DNA of 64,000 bases from Intestinibacillus massiliensis (GCA_029267335.1 JAJUJC010000003.1:62001-126000); one strand, 5' to 3'. Counted from the stretch's first letter, positions 42,663 to 51,054 are shown. The notes: generated from the letters alone by a model not told the origin. Numbers and translations are program-made.

Positions 42663-43580
42663 ATGCTCTATTCGATCGAGGATATTAACAGAGAAGCAAA
42701 AACCGACCCAAAGGGCTTCATTGAACGCAGCGAAGCGGCGTATCATGACCGCATCGAAAAAACCGTGGAACTGCTCGTCAAGCGCCAGAAAGAGAAGCCC
42801 ATTCTGCTCATCAACGGCCCGTCCTCGTCGGGCAAGACCACGACCGCCCGCCTGATCGGGCAGGCGTTTGCAAAGCACGGCATCCATGCAGAGGTCATTT
42901 CGATGGATGACTACTACCGCACGCGCGGGTCGTATGTCATGCCGAAGGACGAATACGGTCTGGATGATCTCGAAGCACCCGAGTGCATGGATCTGCCGCT
43001 GCTGCACGATCAGCTTGCACAGCTCGCTGCGGGCAGGGAGATTCAGGTGCCACGCTACAGCTTCGCGGAAAAACGGCGCACCGAGGAGACCGAAGCGGTG
43101 CTGCTCGACCCCGACGAGGTCGCGGTCATCGAGGGCATCCACTCGCTCAACGATGTGCTGACCGGCGGTTTGGAGGATAAGGCGACCGGTCTGCATTTGA
43201 GTGTCGACAGTCAGGTCGCACTCGAGGACGGCTCGATCCTGACTGCGGATCTCCTGCGCTTCATGCGCCGTGCGGTGCGCGACCGCAACTTCCGGGGTGC
43301 GCCCGTGCAGACGACGCTGCGTCAGTGGCGCAGCGTGCGCCGAGGGGAGCGGATGTATATCGCTCCCTTTCTCCACCATGCGACACTGTCGATCGACACC
43401 TATCTGCCGTATGAAAGCTGCATCCTCATGAATCAGCTTCAGGGCGAGATCGCGCACAGCGAGGACGCGATGCGCGACGAGGGTTTGGGCGCGTTGTACG
43501 ACGCGATCGGCAGCTTTGCGCTGATCGACTTTGAGCCATATATCCCGGAAAATTCGCTGTTGCATGAGTTTATCGGTTAA
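42663..43580 (+). CDS. Nucleoside kinase (uridine kinase-like, P-loop)
   Basis: A 305-aa cytoplasmic kinase. Walker A is LLINGPSSSGKTTTARLIGQ (about residues 50-65), followed by the uridine-kinase-like VISMDDYYRTRGSYVMPKDE with the catalytic Asp pair, and VAVIEGIHSLNDVLTGGLED. This matches the clostridial 'nucleoside kinase' group related to Udk and phosphoribulokinase. The substrate is likely uridine/cytidine but not proven. GAAAGGAG precedes the ATG. It ends the recJ-rel-dtd-MBL-hemZ run. Confidence 0.88.
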   Translation: MLYSIEDINREAKTDPKGFIERSEAAYHDRIEKTVELLVKRQKEKPILLINGPSSSGKTTTARLIGQAFAKHGIHAEVISMDDYYRTRGSYVMPKDEYGLDDLEAPECMDLPLLHDQLAQLAAGREIQVPRYSFAEKRRTEETEAVLLDPDEVAVIEGIHSLNDVLTGGLEDKATGLHLSVDSQVALEDGSILTADLLRFMRRAVRDRNFRGAPVQTTLRQWRSVRRGERMYIAPFLHHATLSIDTYLPYESCILMNQLQGEIAHSEDAMRDEGLGALYDAIGSFALIDFEPYIPENSLLHEFIG

Positions 43581-43617
43581 AACACATACTTTCAGTGGGT
43601 TTTACAGGCGGTTTGCT

Positions 43618-43647
43618 TGACTTTCCGCCAAAGGGTGGTTTATAATC
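43618..43647 (+). promoter_or_regulatory. Promoter of the zinc-ribbon/pnp/yab operon
   Basis: TTGACT (43618-43623), an 18-base spacer and a consensus TATAAT (43642-43647), 56 bases before the next start codon. Confidence 0.75.
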
Positions 43648-43702
43648 ACAAGGATGGTGCGGCACGGCGCAGCCGTTTCGCCGCGCGAAAGGAGCGGTAA
43701 AA

Positions 43703-44095
43703 ATGGATCCCAAAGTACAGATGATGCTCGAAAAGGCAAAGATTTTCGCAGATAAGACCGGTAAGGCAGCGGTGCGTGTCGCGGACAACGCAGGCAAGAA
43801 AGCGACGGAAATGGCGCAGGCGACCAAGCTCAATCTCCAGATCTTTGATCTGAACACCGAATGTGAGGTGCTATACAAGGAGATTGGCAAGCTCGTATAC
43901 GGCATCCATTGCGGCGAGGAGCTGTCTGAGGACGCGATGGACGAAAAAATCGCGCAGATCGACGAAAACCGCACACAGGTCGCGGAGTTGAAAGCACGTC
44001 TTGCCGAGAGCAAGGCAAGCGTCACCTGCCCGAACTGCGGCAAGACCTGCGCAAAGGATGCGGCGTTCTGCCCGTCCTGCGGCGCGCAGCTTTAA
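43703..44095 (+). CDS. Small zinc-ribbon protein
   Basis: A 130-aa protein: a helical, heptad-like first 100 residues (AKIFADKTGKAAVRVADNAG, then FDLNTECEVLYKEIGKLVYG) and a C-terminal zinc ribbon VTCPNCGKTCAKDAAFCPSC. Proteins of this layout are common in Clostridia and have no settled function. No membrane segment is seen. An AAAGGAG site precedes the ATG; the purine nucleoside phosphorylase gene follows after 12 bases. Confidence 0.85.
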   Translation: MDPKVQMMLEKAKIFADKTGKAAVRVADNAGKKATEMAQATKLNLQIFDLNTECEVLYKEIGKLVYGIHCGEELSEDAMDEKIAQIDENRTQVAELKARLAESKASVTCPNCGKTCAKDAAFCPSCGAQL

Positions 44096-44107
44096 GGGGG
44101 CGGGGAC

Positions 44108-44929
44108 ATGTTCCCAATCCAAACCTACCGCGAGACTGCGGATTTTCTGCGTGAACGCACGCAGGATTTCCGGCCGGAGGCGCTGCTCGTGCTCGGCTCG
44201 GGGCTTGGGTATCTCGCGCAGCAGTGCGCGGACGCGGTCACCCTACCGTATGAAGAGATTCCGCATTTCACGCGCTCGACCGTTGTGGGACATGCGGGCG
44301 CGCTGACCTTCGGCACGCTCGCAGGTCGGCGCGTCCTGCTCATGCAGGGACGCATGCATATGTATGAGGGCAACAGCCCGGAGCAAAGCGCGTTCGCCAT
44401 CGGCGTGGCGAAGCTGCTCGGGGCGCACACTGTGCTGCTCACAAACGCATCGGGTGGAATCAACCTCGATTTTCACGAGGGCGACATCATGCTCGTGCGC
44501 GATCATATCAATTTCTTCGCCGCAACGCCGCTTTGGGGCGCAAACTGCGAGGAACTCGGCACGCGCTTTCCGGACATGACCCGCGCCTATACGCCGCGCT
44601 TGCAGGAGGTCGCCCGTGCCGCCGCGCGCGACGAGAACGTGGTTTTACGCGAGGGCGTGTATTTTTATGCGCCCGGTCCGCAGTACGAAACACCTGCGGA
44701 GATCCGCGCGATGCGCGTACTCGGCGGTGACGCCGTAGGCATGTCGACGGTCAACGAGACCATCGCCGCGGCGCATTGCGACATGGAGCTTGCGTGCTTG
44801 GCACTCATCACCGATATGGCAGCGGGCATCAAAGAGCGTGCGATCACCCATGACGAAGTCATGGATATTGCCGCGCGCGCACAGGACGCGATGACGCGGC
44901 TCGTGCTGCGCATGGTCGCGACGCTCTGA
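44108..44929 (+). CDS. punA: Purine-nucleoside phosphorylase (PunA/trimeric type)
   Basis: A 273-aa enzyme of the trimeric purine nucleoside phosphorylase family. Visible motifs: LLVLGSGLGYLAQQ (phosphate loop), VVGHAGALTFGTLAGRRVLL, MQGRMHMYEGNSPEQSAF, LTNASGGINLDFHEGDIMLV, GPQYETPAEIRAMRVLGGDA and VGMSTVNETIAAAHCDM. It cleaves guanosine and inosine with phosphate in purine salvage. GGGGGCGGGGAC precedes the ATG. Confidence 0.95.
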   Translation: MFPIQTYRETADFLRERTQDFRPEALLVLGSGLGYLAQQCADAVTLPYEEIPHFTRSTVVGHAGALTFGTLAGRRVLLMQGRMHMYEGNSPEQSAFAIGVAKLLGAHTVLLTNASGGINLDFHEGDIMLVRDHINFFAATPLWGANCEELGTRFPDMTRAYTPRLQEVARAAARDENVVLREGVYFYAPGPQYETPAEIRAMRVLGGDAVGMSTVNETIAAAHCDMELACLALITDMAAGIKERAITHDEVMDIAARAQDAMTRLVLRMVATL

Positions 44930-44972
44930 CGGCATACTTCGGTACGCCCACCCATAAAGTAACAGTAACCAA

Positions 44973-46616
44973 ATGAGTAAAGGGCGTGCTATTTTGCAGC
45001 AAAAAAAACAGAATTTTGTCCAGGGCGCGTTCATTCTGCTTATCGCGAACCTGATCGTCAAGGTCATCGGCGCGCTGTTTCAGATCCCACTCAAAAACCT
45101 GATCGGTAGCGACGGTTTTCCGGGTTTTGGACTGTTCAGCGTGTCCTATCGTATCTATATTGCCATGCTCGTCGTGTCGACGGTCGGGCTGCCTGCCGCA
45201 CTGTCGAAAATGGTCGCGGAGGCGACCACCCTCGGGAGAGAGCGTGAGGTGCGCCGCATCGTCAAGGTCGCGGCGTGTATTTTTGTGCCGCTCGGCGCGC
45301 TGTGCTCACTTGTGCTGTTTTTCGGTGCGAATGCGCTTGCGGGCGTGATGCACAACCCCGATGTCGCGCCCGCGCTCGCCGCGATCGCGCCGTCGGTGCT
45401 CATGGTATCCATTCTGTCGGTGTTCCGCGGCTATCATCAGGGACGCTCAAACATGGTACCGACCGCGATCTCACAGGTCATCGAGTCGCTCGGCAAGCTG
45501 TGCATCGGACTCGGACTCGCTTTTTTTGCGATGTCGCGCGGGATGGGTGCACCTGCGGTCGCAGCGATGACCGTGCTCGGCGTGACCGTCGGTGAGATCG
45601 TCGCGGCGGTGTATATGGTGGGGCAGGGCGCGCTGCTGCGCGCGAAGCACGCGGTCACCGCGCCGACGCTCAACGACAGCATGCGCTCGTCGGGTGCGCT
45701 GTGCAAGACGCTGCTTTCACTGTCCATTCCCATCACGATCAGTTCCGCGGTCATGAGCGTGACCGACCTCATCGACGTCGCGCTGATCGGTCTGCGGCTG
45801 CAAACCGCGATCGGTATGACGAGTGATCAGGCGAATGCGCTGTACGGTGTGTATACCGGTATGGCAGTCAACTTTTTCAATCTGCCGCAGACGCTTGTGA
45901 CCGCGCTTGCGGTCAGCGCGCTGCCCGCACTCGCGGGGGCAAATATCAGCCAGAACTTCACAAAGGCGCGCAAGACCATCGGCACGACCTTCCGCATGAC
46001 CATGCTCATTACGCTGCCGGCGGGTGCAGGTTTTCTCGTGCTGTCCGAGCCGATTTTGCGCCTCGTGTATCATTCGGACACACGCATCGCAGGGCCGCTC
46101 ATGCAGATGCTCGGTCTCGCCGTACCGTGCGTCGCGCTCGTCGCGATCACAAATGCGATGCTGCAGGCGTTCGGAAGAGCCGATCTGCCGCTGATCTCGA
46201 TGTTCGCGGGTGCGCTTGTCAAGCTGTTCGGGGATTATTTCCTCATCGGAAACCCGAATATTCAGCTCATGGGCGCGCCGATCAGCACGGTGCTGTGCTA
46301 TGCACTGATTTCCGTCATCAATCTGTTCCAGCTGCGGCGGCTCACGCAGGGGCTGCCGCCGTTCGGCAAAACAGTTCTGCGGCCGCTCGCTGCGACACTC
46401 GGCATGTCCGCCGCGACCGTGATCTGCTTTCAGGCGGTCACGCGGGTGCTGCATGCCGCACCCGGCACGGGCGGCGACAAGCTCGCGACGCTTGCGGCAC
46501 TTGTGGTCGCGGTCGTCAGCTATGCGGTACTGCTGCTCGCGCTGCGGGCTGTGGAACGTGAGGACGTTATGATGCTGCCGGGCGGCGAAAAACTCGCAAA
46601 GCTGCTTCGGCTATGA
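44973..46616 (+). CDS. SpoVB/MurJ-type polysaccharide flippase (MOP superfamily)
   Basis: A 547-aa membrane protein with about 14 helices. The N-terminus (FVQGAFILLIANLIVKVIGA, then LFQIPLKNLIG) and the loop GLFSVSYRIYIAMLVVSTVG are typical of the SpoVB/YtgP/YabM group of lipid-linked oligosaccharide flippases. Because mazG, rqcP, yabP, yabQ, divIC and yabR follow, it corresponds to Bacillus YabM by synteny; whether it works in sporulation or vegetative envelope synthesis is open. Confidence 0.9.
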   Translation: MSKGRAILQQKKQNFVQGAFILLIANLIVKVIGALFQIPLKNLIGSDGFPGFGLFSVSYRIYIAMLVVSTVGLPAALSKMVAEATTLGREREVRRIVKVAACIFVPLGALCSLVLFFGANALAGVMHNPDVAPALAAIAPSVLMVSILSVFRGYHQGRSNMVPTAISQVIESLGKLCIGLGLAFFAMSRGMGAPAVAAMTVLGVTVGEIVAAVYMVGQGALLRAKHAVTAPTLNDSMRSSGALCKTLLSLSIPITISSAVMSVTDLIDVALIGLRLQTAIGMTSDQANALYGVYTGMAVNFFNLPQTLVTALAVSALPALAGANISQNFTKARKTIGTTFRMTMLITLPAGAGFLVLSEPILRLVYHSDTRIAGPLMQMLGLAVPCVALVAITNAMLQAFGRADLPLISMFAGALVKLFGDYFLIGNPNIQLMGAPISTVLCYALISVINLFQLRRLTQGLPPFGKTVLRPLAATLGMSAATVICFQAVTRVLHAAPGTGGDKLATLAALVVAVVSYAVLLLALRAVEREDVMMLPGGEKLAKLLRL

Positions 46617-46643
46617 CAGGCTTTGAAAGCAAAGGAAGTAAAA

Positions 46644-47432
46644 ATGGTAGACTTTAAACAAAAAGATCAGTATTGCTTTGACGATCTGCTTGAGATCATG
46701 CGGATTTTGCGCGCACCGGGCGGCTGCCCGTGGGATCAGGAGCAGGATCATAAGAGCATTCGGCGTAATTTCATCGAGGAGACCTATGAGGTCATCGAGG
46801 CGATCGATCAGGACGACAAGGAGCACATGCAGGAGGAACTGGGCGATGTGCTGCTACAAGTCGTGTTTCACACCGAGATGGAGCGCGAAAAGGGCAGCTT
46901 TGACATCGACGATGTGTGCGACGGCATCTGCAAGAAGCTGATTTTCCGTCATCCGCATATTTTCGGTGACGTCGAGGTCGCAGATTCCGCCGAGGTGCTG
47001 CGCAACTGGGAGACGCTCAAGCGCGTGGAAAAGAGCCAGAAAACCTCGACCGACAGCATGGTCGCGGTCGCGCGCAGCCTGCCGCAGCTCATCCGCGCGG
47101 AAAAGATCCAGAGCAAGGCGGCAAAGGTCGGCTTCGACTGGCCGCAGGTCTCGGGCGCAATGGGCAAAGTGCGCGAGGAGACCGAAGAGCTGACGCGCGC
47201 AATAGCGGGCGACGGCAATCCGTCGGAGGAGCTGGGCGATCTGCTGTTCGCAGTCGTCAACGTTGCGCGTTTCCTGGGGACCGACCCCGAGCATGCCCTT
47301 GAAAGCACCTGCGACAAATTTATCCACCGCTTCTCCTATGTCGAGCAGCAGGCAAAGGCCCAGGGCAAGACTATGTCCGATATGTCCCTCGAGGAGATGG
47401 ACGCACTGTGGGAGCAAGCAAAACACAAGTAA
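46644..47432 (+). CDS. mazG: Nucleoside triphosphate pyrophosphohydrolase MazG
   Basis: A 262-aa MazG with two tandem all-alpha NTP-PPase repeats: LRAPGGCPWDQEQDHKSIRR plus EETYEVIEAIDQDD and EELGDVLLQVVFH in the first, and GKVREETEELTRAIAG plus EELGDLLFAVVNVAR in the second. It hydrolyses non-canonical NTPs. The start at 46644 has AAAGGAAG at good spacing; a TTG-started frame opens at 46623. The larger Bacillus YabN also carries a methylase domain, absent here. Confidence 0.95.
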   Translation: MVDFKQKDQYCFDDLLEIMRILRAPGGCPWDQEQDHKSIRRNFIEETYEVIEAIDQDDKEHMQEELGDVLLQVVFHTEMEREKGSFDIDDVCDGICKKLIFRHPHIFGDVEVADSAEVLRNWETLKRVEKSQKTSTDSMVAVARSLPQLIRAEKIQSKAAKVGFDWPQVSGAMGKVREETEELTRAIAGDGNPSEELGDLLFAVVNVARFLGTDPEHALESTCDKFIHRFSYVEQQAKAQGKTMSDMSLEEMDALWEQAKHK

Positions 47433-47456
47433 GTACCGAAAACAAGGAGTTTATGA

Positions 47457-47732
47457 ATGAAAAAGACCGATTTTATCACACTGGTTGCAGGCAAGGCCGA
47501 GATGACCAAGAAGGACGCGGAAAAGGCGCTCGACGCGGTGCTCGACTCGATCGAAGAGGTGCTGATCGCGGGCGATAAGCTGCAGCTCATTGGTTTCGGC
47601 AGCTTTGAGACCAAGGACCGCCCCGAACGCACCGTGCGCAACCCCAAGACCGGCGAAAGCATGACCGTTGCCGCATCGACCGTGCCCGTTTTTAAGCCCG
47701 GTAAGCAGTTAAAGGATAAGGTGAACGGCTAA
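47457..47732 (+). CDS. hup: HU-family DNA-binding protein
   Basis: A 91-aa HU. MKKTDFITLVAGKAEMTKKD starts the helical part; the DNA-binding arm is GFGSFETKDRPERTVRNPKT followed by GESMTVAASTVPVFKPGK. It compacts and bends DNA. The start has AAGGAG with 7-base spacing. Its presence between mazG and rqcP is also seen in other Clostridia and in Bacillus the gene hbs is elsewhere. Confidence 0.96.
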   Translation: MKKTDFITLVAGKAEMTKKDAEKALDAVLDSIEEVLIAGDKLQLIGFGSFETKDRPERTVRNPKTGESMTVAASTVPVFKPGKQLKDKVNG

Positions 47733-47733
47733 G

Positions 47734-47976
47734 GTGAGACTGGATAAATATCTCAAGGTCTCCCGCCTCATCAAACGCCGCACCGTGGCAAACGACGCCT
47801 GTGATGCCGCGCGCATCACGGTCAACGGCAAGCCCGCGAAGGCATCCTATCAGGTCAAGGAGGGCGACATCATCGAGATCGCCTTCGGGCAGCGCACGAT
47901 GAAGGTCGAGGTGCTCGCAATCGCGGAGCACGCCCTCAAGGCGGACGCCGCCGGACTGTATCGGGAGATCCTGTAA
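47734..47976 (+). CDS. rqcP: RqcP/YabO-like S4-domain RNA-binding protein
   Basis: An 80-aa protein that is essentially one S4 domain (MRLDKYLKVSRLIKRRTVAN, then ARITVNGKPAKASYQVKEGD). In Bacillus RqcP/YabO stabilises the P-site tRNA during ribosome-associated quality control with RqcH. The start is GTG at 47734, one base after the hup stop, so it is likely translationally coupled. It sits in the mazG-yabO-yabP-yabQ order of Bacillus. Confidence 0.92.
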   Translation: MRLDKYLKVSRLIKRRTVANDACDAARITVNGKPAKASYQVKEGDIIEIAFGQRTMKVEVLAIAEHALKADAAGLYREIL

Positions 47977-47985
47977 AAGAGCATA

Positions 47986-48034
47986 AAACGTCCCGTGAGC
48001 GCATAGAAATAGTGCGTAACGGGGCGTTTCTTTA
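47986..48034 (+). terminator. Putative terminator between rqcP and yabP
   Basis: AACGTCCCGT pairs with ACGGGGCGTT (one G-T pair) across a 28-base loop, then CTTTATTTTTA. It would separate vegetative genes from the sporulation gene yabP; GCATAAA at 47981 and CATAGAAA at 48002 weakly resemble a sigma-E promoter. Confidence 0.5.
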
Positions 48035-48062
48035 TTTTTACACGGAAAGCGGAGGAATGGAT

Positions 48063-48356
48063 ATGCCGAGCGAGGACAAGGCGCGCCGCGCGGGCGCGGA
48101 ACTGCCGAATAATCTGATTTTGGAGAGCCGCGCGCATTTGAGCGTGACCGGCGTGATGGATGTCGAGAATTTCGACGAGACCGTGGTGTCCATGGAGACC
48201 AGCGAGGGCATGCTGACCGTGCGCGGTAGCGGACTGCATGTGGAAAAGCTCAATTTGGAGAATGGCGAGCTTGCACTCGCCGGTGAGATCGCGTCGCTCG
48301 AATACGAGGATCGCGCGAACACACGCGGCGGACTGCTCGCCAAGCTGTTTGGCTGA
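48063..48356 (+). CDS. yabP: Sporulation protein YabP
   Basis: A 97-aa protein of the YabP/YqfC family: NLILESRAHLSVTGVMDVEN, then FDETVVSMETSEGMLTVRGS and LHVEKLNLENGELALAGEIA. YabP is made in the mother cell and is needed for normal spore cortex formation. GGAGG at 48051-48055 gives 7-base spacing to the ATG at 48063; the ATG at 48057 is too close. The stop overlaps the yabQ start (TGATG). Confidence 0.92.
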   Translation: MPSEDKARRAGAELPNNLILESRAHLSVTGVMDVENFDETVVSMETSEGMLTVRGSGLHVEKLNLENGELALAGEIASLEYEDRANTRGGLLAKLFG

Positions 48357-48802
48357 TGGAAATTTCGATCGCGGTGCAGACGCTCGTCTTTCTCAAAGCG
48401 ATCCTGCTGGGCACGGCACTCAGTGTGGTCTATGATGTGCTGCGCGCCGCGCGCCGCACCGCACACGCAGGCGTTGGTGCGACCGCGGTGTGCGACGCGC
48501 TGTTTTGGGCGATCCTGCTGCCCGCGCTGTTCGTGTTCGTGCTCACCGCGGCAGACGGGGAGGGGCGAGGGTATATCCTGCTCGGTATGACACTGGGCGG
48601 CGTGCTGTATTTCTTAACGTTGTCGCCGCCGCTGCTCGCGCTGCTGTGCTGGCTCGACCGCATCCTGTGCGCGTTCGCACACATTCCGTGTCGGGTATAC
48701 ACGCGGGCGGAAAAGTTTGTAAGACAATGTAAAAGCCGTCTTTGTAAGGAGAAAAAAATCAAAGAGAATTTGAAAAAACTCTTCCATTTTCGCAAAAAGT
48801 AG
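48356..48802 (+). CDS. yabQ: Spore cortex biosynthesis protein YabQ
   Basis: A 148-aa membrane protein with four hydrophobic segments (about residues 8-28, 42-62, 70-90 and 92-105) and a Lys/Arg-rich cytoplasmic tail (about 115-148). The N-terminus LVFLKAILLGTALSVVYDVL with the following RAARR motif is the YabQ signature. Bacillus YabQ locates to the outer forespore membrane and is essential for cortex synthesis. It overlaps yabP by one base and precedes divIC, as in Bacillus. Confidence 0.92.
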   Translation: MEISIAVQTLVFLKAILLGTALSVVYDVLRAARRTAHAGVGATAVCDALFWAILLPALFVFVLTAADGEGRGYILLGMTLGGVLYFLTLSPPLLALLCWLDRILCAFAHIPCRVYTRAEKFVRQCKSRLCKEKKIKENLKKLFHFRKK

Positions 48803-48858
48803 TTTAAAATATAAAAGATAGTACGATAGTTTCGGTCAGCATAGCAGGAGGGCGGACA

Positions 48859-49149
48859 GTGGAAAGCAAAAAAAAGCGTCGTGTGCCGGCGGTGGTCAAG
48901 GTGGCACTGTTCTGCTTTGCGCTCTACGCTGCGATCTCTCTCATTCATTTGCAGCTCAAAATCAGTGAAAAGGGTGCACGCATCGCGCAGCTTGACGCGG
49001 AAATCCAACGGCGTACCACCCAAAACGAAACACTTCGCGGCGTGATCGAAAAGGGCGCGTCGGATGCGGATATCGCTGCCATCGCGCGCGATAAACTGGG
49101 ATATGCATATCCGCAGGAGCGCGTGTTCGTGGATGCCTCGAGCCAGTGA
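48859..49149 (+). CDS. divIC: Septum formation initiator DivIC (FtsB-like)
   Basis: A 96-aa bitopic protein with a basic N-terminus (ESKKKRRVPAVVKVALF), a TM (about residues 12-32) and a coiled coil (LQLKISEKGARIAQLDAEIQ), then LGYAYPQERVFVDAS. It belongs to the divisome with FtsL and DivIB. The start is GTG at 48859 with GGAGGG 6 bases upstream. Cluster position between yabQ and the S1 gene supports the call. Confidence 0.92.
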   Translation: MESKKKRRVPAVVKVALFCFALYAAISLIHLQLKISEKGARIAQLDAEIQRRTTQNETLRGVIEKGASDADIAAIARDKLGYAYPQERVFVDASSQ

Positions 49150-49206
49150 CAAAACGCATACTATCGCAAAAAAATAAGCAAAAGCACGGAGGGCAGAACG
49201 GAAGAT

Positions 49207-49659
49207 ATGGATTTGGTTGTAGGTTCGATCTTAGAGGGCAAGGTTACGGGAATCACCAAGTTTGGTGCTTTTGTGGCGTTGCCGGAGGGCAAATCGGGAA
49301 TGGTGCACATCTCTGAGGTCGCCAACTCCTATGTCAATGATATCAAGGACTTCCTCACGGAAGGTCAGCAGGTCTCCGTTAAAATTATCAATATCGATAA
49401 CGAGGGCAGGATCAATCTGTCCATCAAAAAAGCGCAGCCTCAGGCTGCCGCACCGCAGCCCGCAGCACCGCGTCCGGCGTTTGAACGCCGTGCACCGCGT
49501 CCGCGCAGCGGTGCTCCCCGCGGCGCAAGACAGCCGGTCGATCCCGCGTCCCTAACGTTTGAGGATAAACTCAAGATGTTCATGCAGGACAGCGAAAGCC
49601 GCCTGTCCGACATCAAGCACAACAACGACCGCAAGAGCGGCGCGCGCAGAAAGAAATAA
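49207..49659 (+). CDS. yabR: S1-domain RNA-binding protein (YabR-like)
   Basis: A 150-aa protein. Residues 1-78 are an S1 domain (VGSILEGKVTGITKFGAFVA, then SGMVHISEVANSYVNDIKDF and VKIINIDNEGRINLSIKKAQ). A Pro/Ala/Arg-rich linker follows and then a basic C-terminus (SDIKHNNDRKSGARRKK). The Bacillus equivalent is YabR, a polyribonucleotide-binding protein next to divIC. A clear terminator follows. Confidence 0.93.
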   Translation: MDLVVGSILEGKVTGITKFGAFVALPEGKSGMVHISEVANSYVNDIKDFLTEGQQVSVKIINIDNEGRINLSIKKAQPQAAAPQPAAPRPAFERRAPRPRSGAPRGARQPVDPASLTFEDKLKMFMQDSESRLSDIKHNNDRKSGARRKK

Positions 49660-49665
49660 TCGCTG

Positions 49666-49695
49666 AAAACCGAGGCTTGTCCTCGGTTTTCTTTC
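49666..49695 (+). terminator. Terminator of the yab operon
   Basis: AAAACCGAGG (49666-49675), 5-base loop, CCTCGGTTTT (49681-49690), then CTTTC. Confidence 0.82.
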
Positions 49696-49733
49696 CGTAA
49701 AGCGGAATTGAACCGGAAAACATACCACAATGC

Positions 49734-49767
49734 AAAAAAAATGGCGCCCCTCCGGTGGAAGGACGCC
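49734..49767 (-). terminator. Terminator of the putative small RNA
   Basis: On the minus strand GGCGTCCTTCC (49767-49757), loop ACC, GGAGGGGCGCC (49753-49743), then ATTTTTTTT. Confidence 0.85.
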
Positions 49768-49824
49768 CAAAAATAGGATTGTGGGGATAAAGATATGAAC
49801 GGTGCATCGGTGATTTCCATCACC
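49734..49824 (-). ncRNA. Putative small RNA with own promoter and terminator
   Basis: A consensus minus-strand promoter (49859-49831) is followed about 60 bases later by a strong hairpin (11 bp including two G-T wobbles, loop ACC, 49767-49743) and T8 (49741-49734). The predicted RNA is about 90 bases. Near its 5' end CGGTGAT and ATCACCG can pair (GGAA loop). No minus-strand gene lies downstream: beyond it are only the yabR terminator and coding region on the plus strand. I see no known RNA family in it. Confidence 0.65.
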
Positions 49825-49830
49825 GTGATT

Positions 49831-49859
49831 AGAATACCATAGATGTAAATAAATGTCAA
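49831..49859 (-). promoter_or_regulatory. Promoter of the putative small RNA
   Basis: On the minus strand a consensus TTGACA (49859-49854), 17-base spacer, TATTCT (49836-49831). It points away from the amidohydrolase gene that starts at 49882. Confidence 0.75.
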
Positions 49860-49881
49860 CTAGAAATTCACGGAGACTTTT

Positions 49882-51054
49882 ATGAATCAAATTCGCATTA
49901 TCAACGCCAAGGTACTTCCCATGGTCGGTGCGCCGATCGAAAACGGCTATGTGACACTCGAAAATGGCAAAATTACCACACTGGGCGCAATGGAAACCGC
50001 CCCGCAGGACGGCTGTGAGACCCTTGACGCGGCGGGCGGTTGGCTGCTGCCTGGACTGATTGACGCGCATTCGCACATCGGGCTGTATGAGGATTCCCTC
50101 GGCTTCGAGGGGGAGGACGGCAACGAGGACACCGATCCCATTACGCCCCAGCTGCGCGTGATCGACGGCATCAACCCGATGGAACGCAGCTTTGCCGAGG
50201 CGCGTGCCGCAGGCGTTACGACCGTGGTCGTCAGCCCGGGCAGCGCGAACCCGATCGGCGGGCAAATGGCGGCGATCAAAACCTACGGGAGACGCATCGA
50301 CGATATGATCGTGCGCGCCCCCGCCGCGATGAAGTTCGCGCTCGGTGAGAATCCGAAATCGGTCTATCACGACAAGGAGCAGACACCGGTCACGCGCATG
50401 GCGACCGCATCGCTCATTCGCGAACAGCTCGTGAAGGCGCGCGAGTACGGCACGCACCAAAAGGAAGCCGCGCTCGATGAGGACAAGGAGCCGCGCGATT
50501 ATGACGATCAGCTCGAGGCACTGCTGCCCGTGCTGTCGGGGGAGATTGCGGCCCACTTTCACGCGCACCGTGCGGACGATATTTTCACCGCGCTGCGCAT
50601 CGCCAAGGAATTTTCGCTGCGTCCGGTCATCGTTCACGGCACGGAGGCGCATATGGTCGCAGATTTGCTCGCGCCCGAGGGCGTGCCCATTATCAGCGGA
50701 CCGTTCATGACCGACCGCTCCAAGCCGGAGCTGACTAATCTGACCGAGCGCGCGCCCGCGCTGCTGCATGAGGCAGGCGTTCCGGTCGCGATCACGACCG
50801 ACCATCCGGAATTTCCGGTCAAGTATCTGTTCGACGCGGCACGCTTTGCCGTGCGCGGCGGTATGGAGCCGGATGATGCGCTGCGCGCCATCACGATCGA
50901 CGCGGCACGCATCGCGGATATCGCCGATCGCGTCGGCTCGATCGAGTCCGGCAAGGACGGAGATCTTGTGCTGCTGACCGGCGACCCGTTTGATTACAGA
51001 ACCCGTGTCGTCGCGGTCTTCTGCGACGGCAAGCAAGTGGAGGGAACAAAATGA
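49882..51054 (+). CDS. Amidohydrolase (imidazolonepropionase-like)
   Basis: A 390-aa metal-dependent hydrolase. Features of the superfamily: N-terminal beta sandwich, LPGLIDAHSHIGLYED with the HxH metal pair (about residue 58), AHFHAHRADDI and VIVHGTEAHM for further His ligands, and ITTDHPEFPVKYL with the catalytic Asp. The closest general group is imidazolonepropionase-like/prolidase-like amidohydrolases, but the substrate is not deducible. CGGAG precedes the ATG. It overlaps the fumarase alpha gene by four bases. Confidence 0.85.
   Translation: MNQIRIINAKVLPMVGAPIENGYVTLENGKITTLGAMETAPQDGCETLDAAGGWLLPGLIDAHSHIGLYEDSLGFEGEDGNEDTDPITPQLRVIDGINPMERSFAEARAAGVTTVVVSPGSANPIGGQMAAIKTYGRRIDDMIVRAPAAMKFALGENPKSVYHDKEQTPVTRMATASLIREQLVKAREYGTHQKEAALDEDKEPRDYDDQLEALLPVLSGEIAAHFHAHRADDIFTALRIAKEFSLRPVIVHGTEAHMVADLLAPEGVPIISGPFMTDRSKPELTNLTERAPALLHEAGVPVAITTDHPEFPVKYLFDAARFAVRGGMEPDDALRAITIDAARIADIADRVGSIESGKDGDLVLLTGDPFDYRTRVVAVFCDGKQVEGTK

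Noticed and set aside
49552-51036. Minus-strand frame of 494 aa
   Set aside because: Shadow of the amidohydrolase gene, with Arg/His-rich composition and no motif; it also crosses the small-RNA promoter and terminator.
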